This document shows positions 44,401 to 51,743 of a stretch of DNA of 64,000 nucleotides, one piece after another. Numbering within the stretch: the stretch's first letter is position 1; each line of letters starts with the position of its first letter. This DNA comes from Paludibacteraceae bacterium (GTDB lineage: Bacteria > Bacteroidota > Bacteroidia > Bacteroidales > Paludibacteraceae). Both the position numbers and the translations under genes were made by a program. The stretch spans positions 1 through 64,000 of the forward strand of contig JAEEMG010000004.1 in the NCBI GenBank assembly GCA_016283095.1. The letters are read 5' to 3'. Below the pieces are notes generated by a model. It was not told the DNA's origin. It searched no databases and was given only the letters and a program-made list of their open reading frames with translations.

Positions 44401-44812
44401 TTTCTATTTTCTTTAATCCTGATTTTGAAAAAGCCTTGGATGAAATATACGTGATTGAATTAGGGAGACTAATATATTCCAGTTTTTCACACTGATTGAA
44501 CATACACTCTCCGACAATGTTGTCGTTCGTGGTAAACTCCTCATAGTAGGCGTCACCGCCGCTCACAATGGATGCGTCAGACAAATTCAAGGATGTAATG
44601 TTTCCATTGTTTATTTGTTGACGAAGATATTTTATATCAGAGCCGTTGATCGCACCATTTATTTTGACATTCTTGTCCATTGTTGTCAACTGAGAGGAAA
44701 GGATGCCAGGCTGTGGCACGCTGACTATCGTTTCCGCCCATAAGGAAGAAACGCCACAGATGGCGAAAATAAACAAAATCGCCAAAGTCTTTATAGTATG
44801 ATTTGCTTCCAT
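41495..44812 (-). CDS. Secreted M60-like peptidase between duplicated BspA-type LRR modules
   Basis: A 1105-residue secreted protein. Signal peptide about 1-26. Residues about 35-235 form an LRR_5/BspA-type module (SDIKYLRQQI...DAYYEEFTT...FDAFAYCNALDTVVLG). Residues about 300-720 are an M60/enhancin-like zinc peptidase with the motif HECGHNNQ (H565, E566, H569) and a likely third ligand E582 (SCTEV). Residues about 850-1075 repeat the first LRR module closely (TDIQYLRKLI...DAYYEDYTT...FDAFAYCSQLSKVIIG). The last about 30 residues (IYDMFGRRVTSLQ...IYIKDGKKIIFLR) resemble a short T9SS sorting tail. M60 enzymes cleave glycosylated mucin-type proteins, so this is probably a mucin- or glycoprotein-degrading surface enzyme. 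Confidence 0.88.
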   Translation of the reverse strand: MEANHTIKTLAILFIFAICGVSSLWAETIVSVPQPGILSSQLTTMDKNVKINGAINGSDIKYLRQQINNGNITSLNLSDASIVSGGDAYYEEFTTNDNIVGECMFNQCEKLEYISLPNSITYISSKAFSKSGLKKIEIPDKVSTLGFDAFAYCNALDTVVLGRKTNKLEQGVFFGSSVKVVYVRSSSIPTITYYLFSSNPTICVYSDMKDDFADSDWNEFGTIVGNLEELYPQDMTSSILKTLLDKYFVDKACTILKSEYSSMSVDGLKHEMENDNLPEVIADMIMKIRNDSWAAHEKVFRISEYKAYSDANYWNGAMMATGGSYMGNPTGIYASDDSPLYVFVDQDIPSDATLYFAGCVNNDLIGNAKTGHKLTKGLNIIDGQKDALYYIVYTADTRSKTKKLSEWPDIKIHVEGGVVNGYYDVARHNDNDYVALLNNATYDLFTVKGGEALFNFKTSTYKSVWPTSIKRSICWFDSLTVWEKELMGFCESVASGKRACAPYRLTGGESIFPIYYNNPNFAIEGKESDSGYANSTTYRTSYNSVECIRNSFVVQAGQDDWCTGHECGHNNQSAINLESCTEVSNNLFSNVICYLDGVTTTKGHPLATTMNYYAHHVPFFSRDVTSKMRMYYQLYLYYHQAEKNTAFYPSLFQELRKDPLELWKNTDNSSLKFVRKVCEVAQEDLTDFFTAWGFFEPCTLTIDDYGIYDLTVTQEDIDKTLEEISKYPKKNREILFIEDRVEEIPATDFLVAKDGKRAGSDQIGQCGDLGQFTDFISASAEPSEYAYLQVDTLYAMNGKGGVGFLVQDKDGKILYAANTLSFCIPSCVGKEFAIYSVDADGTLHEVSRQEGGLEIVHLTEPGKLSDSLSTLAVKAVITGPLNGTDIQYLRKLINEEKLQSIDLSGATIVGGGDAYYEDYTTASDEIGRNSFYYCAKLGSVVLPQSVNTIGRQAFSRSGLQDVEIPEGVTSIGFDAFAYCSQLSKVIIGPDVEKIQQGAFYESAVKDVYVKPTTPPAIASYLFSSKPIIHVYASALADYEASGWAEFGTLVGDLEECELTKVEDIEVISQTTPKDGYIYDMFGRRVTSLQPAKIYIKDGKKIIFLR

Positions 44813-44964
44813 AATTAAACCCTTTTGATTGCACTTAATTATTTTTCAGACTCGCAAAGTAGATTTTTTCTTTGACAATCCCAAACGGATCAACCGGTTA
44901 TTACCAAAACCATGTTGACAAACATTTTGTTTTTTATACTCTGCCCAATTCAGCGACACCACCT

Positions 44965-45060
44965 CCCAACTGCGAGCCAAAGGCGGGCAAATATAAAAAC
45001 CACAGAGGATAGAAGTTCTTAGAGAAAGTCTACGACTTTTTTTGAGGGGAAAGAGATAGG
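44965..45060 (-). repeat. Three-hairpin dispersed repeat, copy E (inverted orientation)
   Basis: Read on the minus strand: hairpin AAAGTC-GTA-GACTTT (45039-45025), then CTCTGTGGTTTTTATATTT, then TGC-CC-GCC-TTT-GGC-TC-GCA (44989-44971) and TTGGGAGG. The first hairpin differs from copy C by a compensatory pair (GTC/GAC against GGC/GCC). The last hairpin is absent. 44813-44964 is the upstream region of the M60 gene. Confidence 0.75.
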
Positions 45061-45140
45061 AAGCCAGTCAGGATGGGGAAATGCCTTTTCTATGAATCTT
45101 CATTATTGCAAATCTGCAGATTACAATTCGTCAAAACCAC

Positions 45141-45236
45141 ATTTATGGAATTTTGTGAAAATTCAGTCTAAAATAGTCGGAATTTTGTGAAAACTGAAAC
45201 AAAAACTATTGGAATTTTGTGGAATTGGTTTGATAT
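45141..45236. repeat. Three direct repeats with exact 32-bp period
   Basis: GGAATTTTGTG occurs at 45147, 45179 and 45211, each 32 bases apart, with GAAAA following in the first two. The 32-bp period is three helical turns, so the three boxes face the same side of DNA. They end 65 bases before the ATG of the giant LRR gene. They could be regulator-binding boxes; no promoter consensus is evident besides TTTG within each unit. Confidence 0.6.
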
Positions 45237-45300
45237 ATGATTGAGAAATAGATACATTTATAAAAAAAACTGTTATAAGAAATCTGAACACTTGAACATC

Positions 45301-47727
45301 ATGCTAAAAAAGATAATTATATTAATTGCGACATTCGTGCTATGCATACCTTTACTTGCCAGCAGACCAGCTCCTGAATTGCAGTATAAGATTTTGACTG
45401 ATTCCACTGCAGAAGTGATGGGAGGAGATTCCCTTGCACGACAATACCCTATTCCTATTTCCATGTGTGCTCAGTTTACACCATACTACTTTTCAAACGA
45501 AGACGCTTATTCTATACGAATTCCTTCTAAAGTGGCAATTAACGGAAAAACATATTCCGTCACCAGTATCGGAGACAAAGCGTTCTACAATTGCAACAAA
45601 CTGAAACATATCAAAATTCCGTCTACCATCACCAACATCGGGAACGGAGCATTCTCCGGATGTATCAAATTATCAAAAATAAAAATACCGCAAAAAGTTT
45701 CTGCAATTGGGAAAGAAGCATTTTGGCTATGTGTGAACTTGAGCAATATAGAAATGCCTAGAACAGTTTCATATATCGGAGATATGGCATTTCAACAATG
45801 TCCTAGATTGAAAAAAATTGAGATTCCTAACGGGATAACAAAAATAGAAGAATCTACGTTTGGGAATTGTTTTAGATTGGAGAAAATAAAAATTCCATCA
45901 AGCGTCATAGAAATCGGAGAAATGGCATTTGAAAATTGTAATGGTTTGGAAAGCATAGAGATTCCTTCCAATGTCTCCATAATTGGACATTCCGCATTTG
46001 CATATTGCAGTAGTTTGAAAAGGATCAATTTACCTTCTCACATTACCCGCATAGAAGATCTTACGTTTTGCGGATGCACAGGATTGACCTATGTATATAT
46101 TCCATCAAGTGTCACCAGCATAGGAGGATATGCATTTCTTGGATGCAAAGAATTATCCTCTATTGACATTCCCTCAAACGTCACTAGGATAGAAGAAGGC
46201 GCATTTTGGGGATGTGACAGTTTGAATACCATTACTATTCCTTCAAATATCAAATATGTTGGACATTCCGCATTTGGGAAAAGTAAAATCGTACCAGACA
46301 GTAACGGGACTCACCTTTTATGGACAGATGTAATATTATATAACAAAGAAAAAACAAAAATCATTTCTGTCTCTAACAATATCCAAGGTGATTTTAGAAT
46401 TCCAGAGAACATCACTTCCATCGGAGAAGACGCATTTAATGGATGCGAAGGTTTGACAAGTATAATAATTCCTTCCAGTGTCACCAGTATCGGAAAAAAT
46501 GCGTTTAAAGGATGCAAGGGATTGAAAGATCTAAAGATTCCAATAAGTATCACAAAAATAGAGAGCGGCACATTTTCTCAATGTTCTGATTTGGAAACCA
46601 TAGAGATTCCGGCAACCATTGATAGCATCGGAAATTTTGCTTTTTCTGGTTGTTCTAAACTGACACATATAAATCTTCCACCAAACATCACACGCATCAA
46701 TGAAAATACATTTGCAAATTGTGAAAGTTTAACTGACATTGAAATTCCATCAAAAGTCAAAAGCATAGGGGAAGGAGCATTTTCAAACTGTCTCGCTCTC
46801 AAACATATAGTGATACCTCCAAGTGTTGACAGTATAGCAAACAGAACATTTGACAGATGCGAAAATCTAACTCATGTAGAAATTCCTTCAAGTGTCACCA
46901 GTATCGGGGATATGGCATTTTGGTTTTGTAGTAATTTGAAAAATATAGATATTCCTTCAAGCGTCACTAGAATTGGGGATCGTGCATTCAGACTTTGCGG
47001 GCTAACTAGTATAAACCTCACATCTAATCTTATCGACATAGGGAACGATGCATTTGATGATTGTGACTCACTCGCAAATATAATTGTGGATGAAGCAAAC
47101 CCCAACTATTCATCTGAAAGCGGAATATTATATAACAAAGCAAAAACTCAGATAATTTTTGTGCCAAAAGGAATCAAAGGGGAAATATCCATGCCTTCTA
47201 GTGTAACGAAAATTGATGCTTATGCATTTTTCGAACGAGAAAAAATAAAAAGCATAGAGATTCCAGCAAGTGTAGACAGTATTGGGAAATGTGCTTTTAA
47301 TTATTGCAATAATTTGACTTACATAAGAATTCCTAAAAATGTCATATTCATCGGGGAAAATGCATTGAATAACTGTGAGTGTCTGACAAACATAGATGTA
47401 GCATCAGATAATCCTAACTACACTAGCGAAAATGGGATATTATATAATAAAAACAAAACTGAAATAATATGCTTTCCAGGAGGAATATCTGGAAAATTCA
47501 CAATACCATCAGGTGTAACCAAAATAAGGGACTATGCATTTACTAGCTGCGAAAAACTCACATACGTTGAGGTTCCGCCTAATGTAACACAAATAGAGCC
47601 AAATGCATTTTATATGTGTTTCAACCTTGACATAGTAATCAAAAGGCAAACTGGCAAAAAGAAATCTAATAAGTATCCATTATATAAAGATTTCTTTTGT
47701 TGTAAGTCCGTAACATACACAAAATAA
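45301..47727 (+). CDS. Giant BspA-like leucine-rich repeat (LRR_5) surface protein
   Basis: An 808-residue secreted protein consisting almost entirely of BspA/LRR_5 repeats of about 23 residues (consensus IxIPSSVTSIGxxAFxxCxxLxx). The start is ATG 45301, which opens a good signal peptide (MLKKIIILIATFVLCIPLLAS); a TTG frame extension to 45241 is rejected. The repeat array is punctuated by three longer units containing ILYNKxKTxII (near 46340, 47125 and 47440). No T9SS sorting domain is visible at the end (KSVTYTK). BspA-type proteins mediate adhesion and coaggregation. The minus-strand frames seen here are repeat shadows. Confidence 0.9.
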   Translation: MLKKIIILIATFVLCIPLLASRPAPELQYKILTDSTAEVMGGDSLARQYPIPISMCAQFTPYYFSNEDAYSIRIPSKVAINGKTYSVTSIGDKAFYNCNKLKHIKIPSTITNIGNGAFSGCIKLSKIKIPQKVSAIGKEAFWLCVNLSNIEMPRTVSYIGDMAFQQCPRLKKIEIPNGITKIEESTFGNCFRLEKIKIPSSVIEIGEMAFENCNGLESIEIPSNVSIIGHSAFAYCSSLKRINLPSHITRIEDLTFCGCTGLTYVYIPSSVTSIGGYAFLGCKELSSIDIPSNVTRIEEGAFWGCDSLNTITIPSNIKYVGHSAFGKSKIVPDSNGTHLLWTDVILYNKEKTKIISVSNNIQGDFRIPENITSIGEDAFNGCEGLTSIIIPSSVTSIGKNAFKGCKGLKDLKIPISITKIESGTFSQCSDLETIEIPATIDSIGNFAFSGCSKLTHINLPPNITRINENTFANCESLTDIEIPSKVKSIGEGAFSNCLALKHIVIPPSVDSIANRTFDRCENLTHVEIPSSVTSIGDMAFWFCSNLKNIDIPSSVTRIGDRAFRLCGLTSINLTSNLIDIGNDAFDDCDSLANIIVDEANPNYSSESGILYNKAKTQIIFVPKGIKGEISMPSSVTKIDAYAFFEREKIKSIEIPASVDSIGKCAFNYCNNLTYIRIPKNVIFIGENALNNCECLTNIDVASDNPNYTSENGILYNKNKTEIICFPGGISGKFTIPSGVTKIRDYAFTSCEKLTYVEVPPNVTQIEPNAFYMCFNLDIVIKRQTGKKKSNKYPLYKDFFCCKSVTYTK

Positions 47728-47728
47728 A

Positions 47729-47759
47729 ATCCGCACCATCCATAAGGACGATGCGGATT
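47729..47759. terminator. Terminator shared by the convergent LRR and esterase genes
   Basis: AATCCGCA...TCC pairs with GGA...TGCGGATT around ATAA. The hairpin lies just after the LRR stop and about 30 bases from the esterase stop; no long T run, so moderate confidence. Confidence 0.6.
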
Positions 47760-47787
47760 CACACGCTAAAAATAAGTTTATAGAAAT

Positions 47788-48789
47788 TTATTCGTGGAAG
47801 AAGTATGGTAGTCCATCATACACATAGTGTCTCACATAACCCCACCAGTGAGTCAAACCTGGGGCTACCATAAAGTATAGATTACCCTTTGAGAAATCAG
47901 AAGTATAGACGAAGTTGCTGCTGTTCTTCATCGCCTGAATCTGTGGATTCTCGTTAGGGTATGCGATATCATCAGAACCAGTTGCCGCGAAAATGAAATA
48001 GTCACGGGTTGTAAAACCTGATTTGGCGATAGCATCGTCGATTGTACGTGCCTTGTCCTGACCAGAGTTACAGCCATTACACCAAAGGTCTCCACTTAGA
48101 GGCATGAAATATGTGCAGATATCCAAGCAATACAAGAAAACATTCCATGTGGATACACATCCCATAGAGAATCCTCCGTATGCACGGTGACGACGGGATG
48201 CCTTAATGTCGGCTTCCGAAGTAGACTCCGCATAAGTGGAGTATTTGCCCTCAACGAAAGGAATCACACTTGCACGGAACTCCTCATAAAAGTTTTGAGC
48301 CTCGCTACCGTTTCCATTGAAAGTAGGAGTAACCACAATAAGAGGTTCCAATTCACCGTTCATGATCATGTGGTCGAGGATATTCTGTAGCATGACATCA
48401 TTACCAAAGATAGTGTTCTCATTCTCACTTCCACCATGCATCAGATAAAGGATATTGTACTTTTTGTTCTCGTCGTAACCATAAGGCACATACACCTTCA
48501 AAGTCTTGTTACCTCTGATACCATTATAGTATTCAGTGACAACACGTCCTGCCTGCTGGCAACCGTTCAGATACTCATTTGGTGCAGCATGGTACTGCAA
48601 GTTAGCGTCATAATTATAAGGCACCTTTGGCTCCTCAACTGGTTCCTGTACAGCTGGTGCATGGAAGACAACGCTGTCTGGAGTCTCATCCATAGAGAAG
48701 CGTAACTGACCATCTTTGTAGATATATAGTTGAGCACTGGCAAACAGACCGCAAGCCAATAATGCTGCAGTGAATAGAATCTTTTTCAT
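47788..48789 (-). CDS. CE1/esterase D-like secreted esterase
   Basis: A 333-residue alpha/beta hydrolase of the PF00756 type (feruloyl/acetyl-xylan esterase relatives). Signal peptide (1-19, ending FASA), a short module QLYIYKDGQLRFSMDETPDSVVF, a linker rich in Glu/Pro/Val, then the hydrolase: LKVYVPYGYDENKKYNILYLMHGG, nucleophile GGFSMGC, candidate acid Asp in GSDDIAY, and catalytic His in GLTHWWGYV. Likely removes feruloyl or acetyl groups from hemicellulose, which fits the GH9 and GH51 enzymes nearby. No sorting domain of its own; the gene just upstream (2 bases) encodes a sorting-domain protein. Confidence 0.85.
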   Translation of the reverse strand: MKKILFTAALLACGLFASAQLYIYKDGQLRFSMDETPDSVVFHAPAVQEPVEEPKVPYNYDANLQYHAAPNEYLNGCQQAGRVVTEYYNGIRGNKTLKVYVPYGYDENKKYNILYLMHGGSENENTIFGNDVMLQNILDHMIMNGELEPLIVVTPTFNGNGSEAQNFYEEFRASVIPFVEGKYSTYAESTSEADIKASRRHRAYGGFSMGCVSTWNVFLYCLDICTYFMPLSGDLWCNGCNSGQDKARTIDDAIAKSGFTTRDYFIFAATGSDDIAYPNENPQIQAMKNSSNFVYTSDFSKGNLYFMVAPGLTHWWGYVRHYVYDGLPYFFHE

Positions 48790-48791
48790 AG

Positions 48792-49259
48792 TTATTTCTT
48801 AATAAGTTTGATGGTTGAATTTCCTGCGACGACGAGATACTGACCATCGGCAAGATGACTGACATTGATTACGGAAGATTGGCTGACAAGCACGAGTGTT
48901 CCCACCATATTGTAGATTTTGACAGATTCTCCATCTGCCAAACCTACAATCTTAATGGTTTCTTCCGCAGGATTAGGAAAGATTTGAATTGAAGACCCCG
49001 ATGACCGGTCATCAACCTTTGTTAATACTCCTTCGGAAAAAATAATCTTTTGTGTGTTTGAGAGGATTCCGAAGTCCTTGGATTCTCCATTGTTGTAAAC
49101 GAATGTCATATTGCCACTGTTGTCGAAAGCGATTTTGGAGAGTTTCTCCATCTGTTCTTTCGCATCCTTACCGTCAAGATACTCCACGGTCAGAATAGTG
49201 TCAGCATTGGCAAAATAACAAGACAACAAGGAAAACACGCCAATTAGTGTTTTTCTCAT
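48792..49259 (-). CDS. Small secreted protein with T9SS type A sorting domain
   Basis: A 155-residue protein with a signal peptide (about 1-19), a short N-terminal region with two LDGK/NNGES...IxF strand pairs (about 23-80), and a full T9SS type A sorting domain (about 90-155, IQIFPNPAEETIKI...VKIYNMVGTLVL...GQYLVVAGNSTIKLIKK). There is no catalytic domain. Its stop is 2 bases before the esterase start, so the two form an operon. It may be a small surface anchor or an accessory of the esterase; that is inference. Confidence 0.75.
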   Translation of the reverse strand: MRKTLIGVFSLLSCYFANADTILTVEYLDGKDAKEQMEKLSKIAFDNSGNMTFVYNNGESKDFGILSNTQKIIFSEGVLTKVDDRSSGSSIQIFPNPAEETIKIVGLADGESVKIYNMVGTLVLVSQSSVINVSHLADGQYLVVAGNSTIKLIKK

Positions 49260-49640
49260 AGTACAAATTGTAATGGTAACTCTCCTGTGTAAGAGACGTT
49301 ACAGAGTTTTAAGTAAATTAAGTTTTCACCGCAATCTTACAATTTTTGATTTGTTGCGACTATGACTCTAATTGGAAATTTCTTGCACAGATGAGATAAT
49401 CCATAAGTATGACGAGATTTTCGGCAGAAAAAAAATAATTCATAATGCATAATTCGTAATTGATGGGAAACACGTCTACGAATTTTAATTTGACCGTAGG
49501 GACGATCCATTGTGGTCGCCCTGACTTGGATATAAACGTAGAAATGTCTCAATACGATGTAGAGATGCATGTCCATGTGACTCTACAGAGGGGCATTCTC
49601 CAATTACGTCGTTAGCTGTTTTACATCGGTAGAAAAAAAT
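49260..49640. repeat. Spacer with a tandem cluster of GTAGRG hairpins
   Basis: No gene. Contains three GTAGRG-type units in a row: GTAGGGACGATCC...GTCGCCC (49496-49521), GTAGAAATG (49538-49558) and GTAGAGATGC...GACTCTAC (49559-49586), plus a short AT-rich palindromic tract CATAATGCATAATTCGTAATT (around 49440) like those at 5815 and 7130. Confidence 0.6.
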
Positions 49641-49661
49641 AAGACGGGAGGATCCCGTCTT
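49641..49661 (-). terminator. Rho-independent terminator at the end of the glnS-to-arginase-like run
   Basis: AAGACGGGA pairs with TCCCGTCTT; on the minus strand it is followed by ATTTTTTTCT. Confidence 0.85.
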
Positions 49662-49699
49662 ACCATTAAATCTATTTATTTCCCCTTTTCATCGGGATT

Positions 49700-50818
49700 T
49701 TATCTCATAAAATGTCTGAACCAGATTTCCGGAACCTCTCTATTTGTCAATGCCACGTAGTCGGATTCTTTGCATGAGACGATGCGGTTGCCATCACGGC
49801 CTGGTATCTCCACCCACCATCTTCCGTTCAATGGGTTAGTGTAGAATTTCACCTCTGTATTTGTGCGAGTGTCAAAAACTATCGACTTGCGATAATTGTT
49901 TATATTGTTCACCGGATAATCATTGTATCGATGATCCACACCATGAAGATAATGCCACACAATCTGGGCAGAAAGGGCAAGTGAAGACTCATTTTGGGCG
50001 TATACATCGGAGATATAGAACACAGAGGATCTATCGCTCAGTCCCGCAAGTTTCGCCAAATGACATGCTTCTTCTCCATACAATCCGTTTGGCATTGCAA
50101 TACATGACGGCATATCAGCGTTGCGAACCGCACGTGCCGAAATAGAGAAAAGATCATTGTCACGAAGCAACGGCTCTATATTCTGCACATTATCCTGTAC
50201 ATCCGCCAAACGAGTGAAGCATATATGCTGGTCGTCAGCCCTCGATATTTTATCTTCTGAACACAGGTATGTCTGATAGCCTAACACATCTATACAATCT
50301 ACCTGCTTGATCTTTTCTATTTCATCAAAAGAAGACAACACTCCTCCACTCTTTTCGAGTTCATCAACACCACTTAACGTAAGCAACGAGTCGACCTTGA
50401 CAATATTGATTTTCCCGATGGATTGGCTCATTCCTTTCACAATTGGCAGGTTGCAATAATCGCCACCTCCAATAATTACGACCTTCTTTCCAGCTTCGAC
50501 AAGTATCGAGACAACGTCTGCGACAGCAGCCATTGGCGACTGATCATCTTTAACATTGACATTGCCCAAATCAGCGATTCTCACATTGTGGAAATCTCCA
50601 CACAGACGGTAAAGATATTTTCTCACACCATCTGGAGCATCAGCTGTCGACGGATTATATTTTTGAGATCCCCATGCTGACGGTATGCCCACAATGGCCA
50701 CATCATAATCGTCGGAACATGCTGAAATGAACGATGAAAAGTCATTCGCATCGTCGAAATAATGAAGAGGGATATTCTCCACCTCTGGTTTTCTGAAATA
50801 TGCTTTTATATCCTCCAT
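49700..50818 (-). CDS. Arginase-fold protein lacking metal ligands (probable pseudoenzyme)
   Basis: A 372-residue protein with the ureohydrolase (arginase/formiminoglutamase) layout: GIPSAWG near 45, IGGGDYCNLP (about 115-124, usual GGDHS), VKVDSLLTL (usual DAHxD), SISARAVRNADMPS (usual SxDxDxxDP). All three metal-binding motifs are altered, so it should not hold the Mn pair. Bacteroidota genomes commonly carry such proteins annotated arginase. Last gene of a tight eight-gene run; starts 3 bases after the RluA-type gene. Function unknown. Confidence 0.7.
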   Translation of the reverse strand: MEDIKAYFRKPEVENIPLHYFDDANDFSSFISACSDDYDVAIVGIPSAWGSQKYNPSTADAPDGVRKYLYRLCGDFHNVRIADLGNVNVKDDQSPMAAVADVVSILVEAGKKVVIIGGGDYCNLPIVKGMSQSIGKINIVKVDSLLTLSGVDELEKSGGVLSSFDEIEKIKQVDCIDVLGYQTYLCSEDKISRADDQHICFTRLADVQDNVQNIEPLLRDNDLFSISARAVRNADMPSCIAMPNGLYGEEACHLAKLAGLSDRSSVFYISDVYAQNESSLALSAQIVWHYLHGVDHRYNDYPVNNINNYRKSIVFDTRTNTEVKFYTNPLNGRWWVEIPGRDGNRIVSCKESDYVALTNREVPEIWFRHFMR

Positions 50819-50821
50819 TTC

Positions 50822-51730
50822 TTACTTCATTACAGTATAGAAGATTCGAGGAACTGGCGATTCAAACGAAATTATCTTCCCATTCATCGGGTTTTTTATC
50901 GCCAGATACGTTGCATGAAGACACAGACGCTTCACACTTGTGACAGGTGCTCCATACTTCACGTCGCCGACAATAGGATGTCCGATCGACTGCATATGGA
51001 CACGTATCTGATTCTTTCTTCCTGTAGGGATCTCACACTTAAGAAGAGTACGTCCGTTTCCTCTCTGTATGACCTTGTATTTTGTGACAGCATACATTCC
51101 TCCATTATCGTAATTATAAGAATGGACAATGTATGTCTTTGGATCTTCTTTAAGCCAGCTTTCCACTGTATCCTCATCCTTCTCCACAATTCCCTCTACC
51201 AAAGCGTAATACACTTTTCTGTGGTCGCTGTCGTGCCAGTGGGCTTTCACTGCCTGCTGCACTTCAGGTGTCTTTGTGAACATAAGCACACCGCTTGTGT
51301 CGCGGTCGATTCTATGCACAGTATATAATGCATTCTGACGGTTCTGTCGTTTAACGTAGCCGACCATCACTTTCAATACAGTATCCTCAGCGGCATGGTT
51401 TGGTGCTGGCACAGAAAGAATTCCCTCCTTCTTATCCACAACAAGGAAAGCGTCGTCCTCATATATGATGGAAATTTTAGGATGAGCGAATGTGTTTTTC
51501 TTACCAGTGAAGCATACACTTATCTTCTGACCCTTGCTCAACTCATAATCATAACGAGTCTCAATAGCACCGTCTACTGATACCAATCTTTTCGCCAAAA
51601 GGCTTTTTATATTGTTACGGCTTGAGCCTATCTTCTGTTGCAAAAAATCAAACAATTTCGCAGGTTCGTTGACAACGAAATCAGTCGAACGCTCACGGAT
51701 AAAGTTTTTTCTACTAGTTGGTTTTATCAT
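50822..51730 (-). CDS. RluA-family pseudouridine synthase with S4 domain
   Basis: About 302 residues. N-terminal S4 RNA-binding domain (LFDFLQQKIGSSRNNIKSLLAKRLVSVDG), then RluA catalytic domain with HRIDRDTSGVLMF, where the Asp after HRI is the catalytic residue. An open frame runs 19 codons further upstream into ruvB, but ATG near 51730 gives the normal N-terminus (MIKPTSRKNFIRERS) and avoids overlap. Converts uridine to pseudouridine in rRNA or tRNA. Lies 13 bases after ruvB. Confidence 0.9.
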   Translation of the reverse strand: MIKPTSRKNFIRERSTDFVVNEPAKLFDFLQQKIGSSRNNIKSLLAKRLVSVDGAIETRYDYELSKGQKISVCFTGKKNTFAHPKISIIYEDDAFLVVDKKEGILSVPAPNHAAEDTVLKVMVGYVKRQNRQNALYTVHRIDRDTSGVLMFTKTPEVQQAVKAHWHDSDHRKVYYALVEGIVEKDEDTVESWLKEDPKTYIVHSYNYDNGGMYAVTKYKVIQRGNGRTLLKCEIPTGRKNQIRVHMQSIGHPIVGDVKYGAPVTSVKRLCLHATYLAIKNPMNGKIISFESPVPRIFYTVMK

Positions 51731-51743
51731 TGCAAAATAAGTT

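Noticed and set aside
45141..45236. Possible mini CRISPR array (three evenly spaced repeats)
   Set aside because: The repeated core is only 11-16 bases, the spacers are AT-rich and similar to each other, and no cas gene is in the window.
45792..47105. Several minus-strand frames inside the giant LRR gene
   Set aside because: They repeat with the LRR period and are reverse-strand shadows of the repeat.
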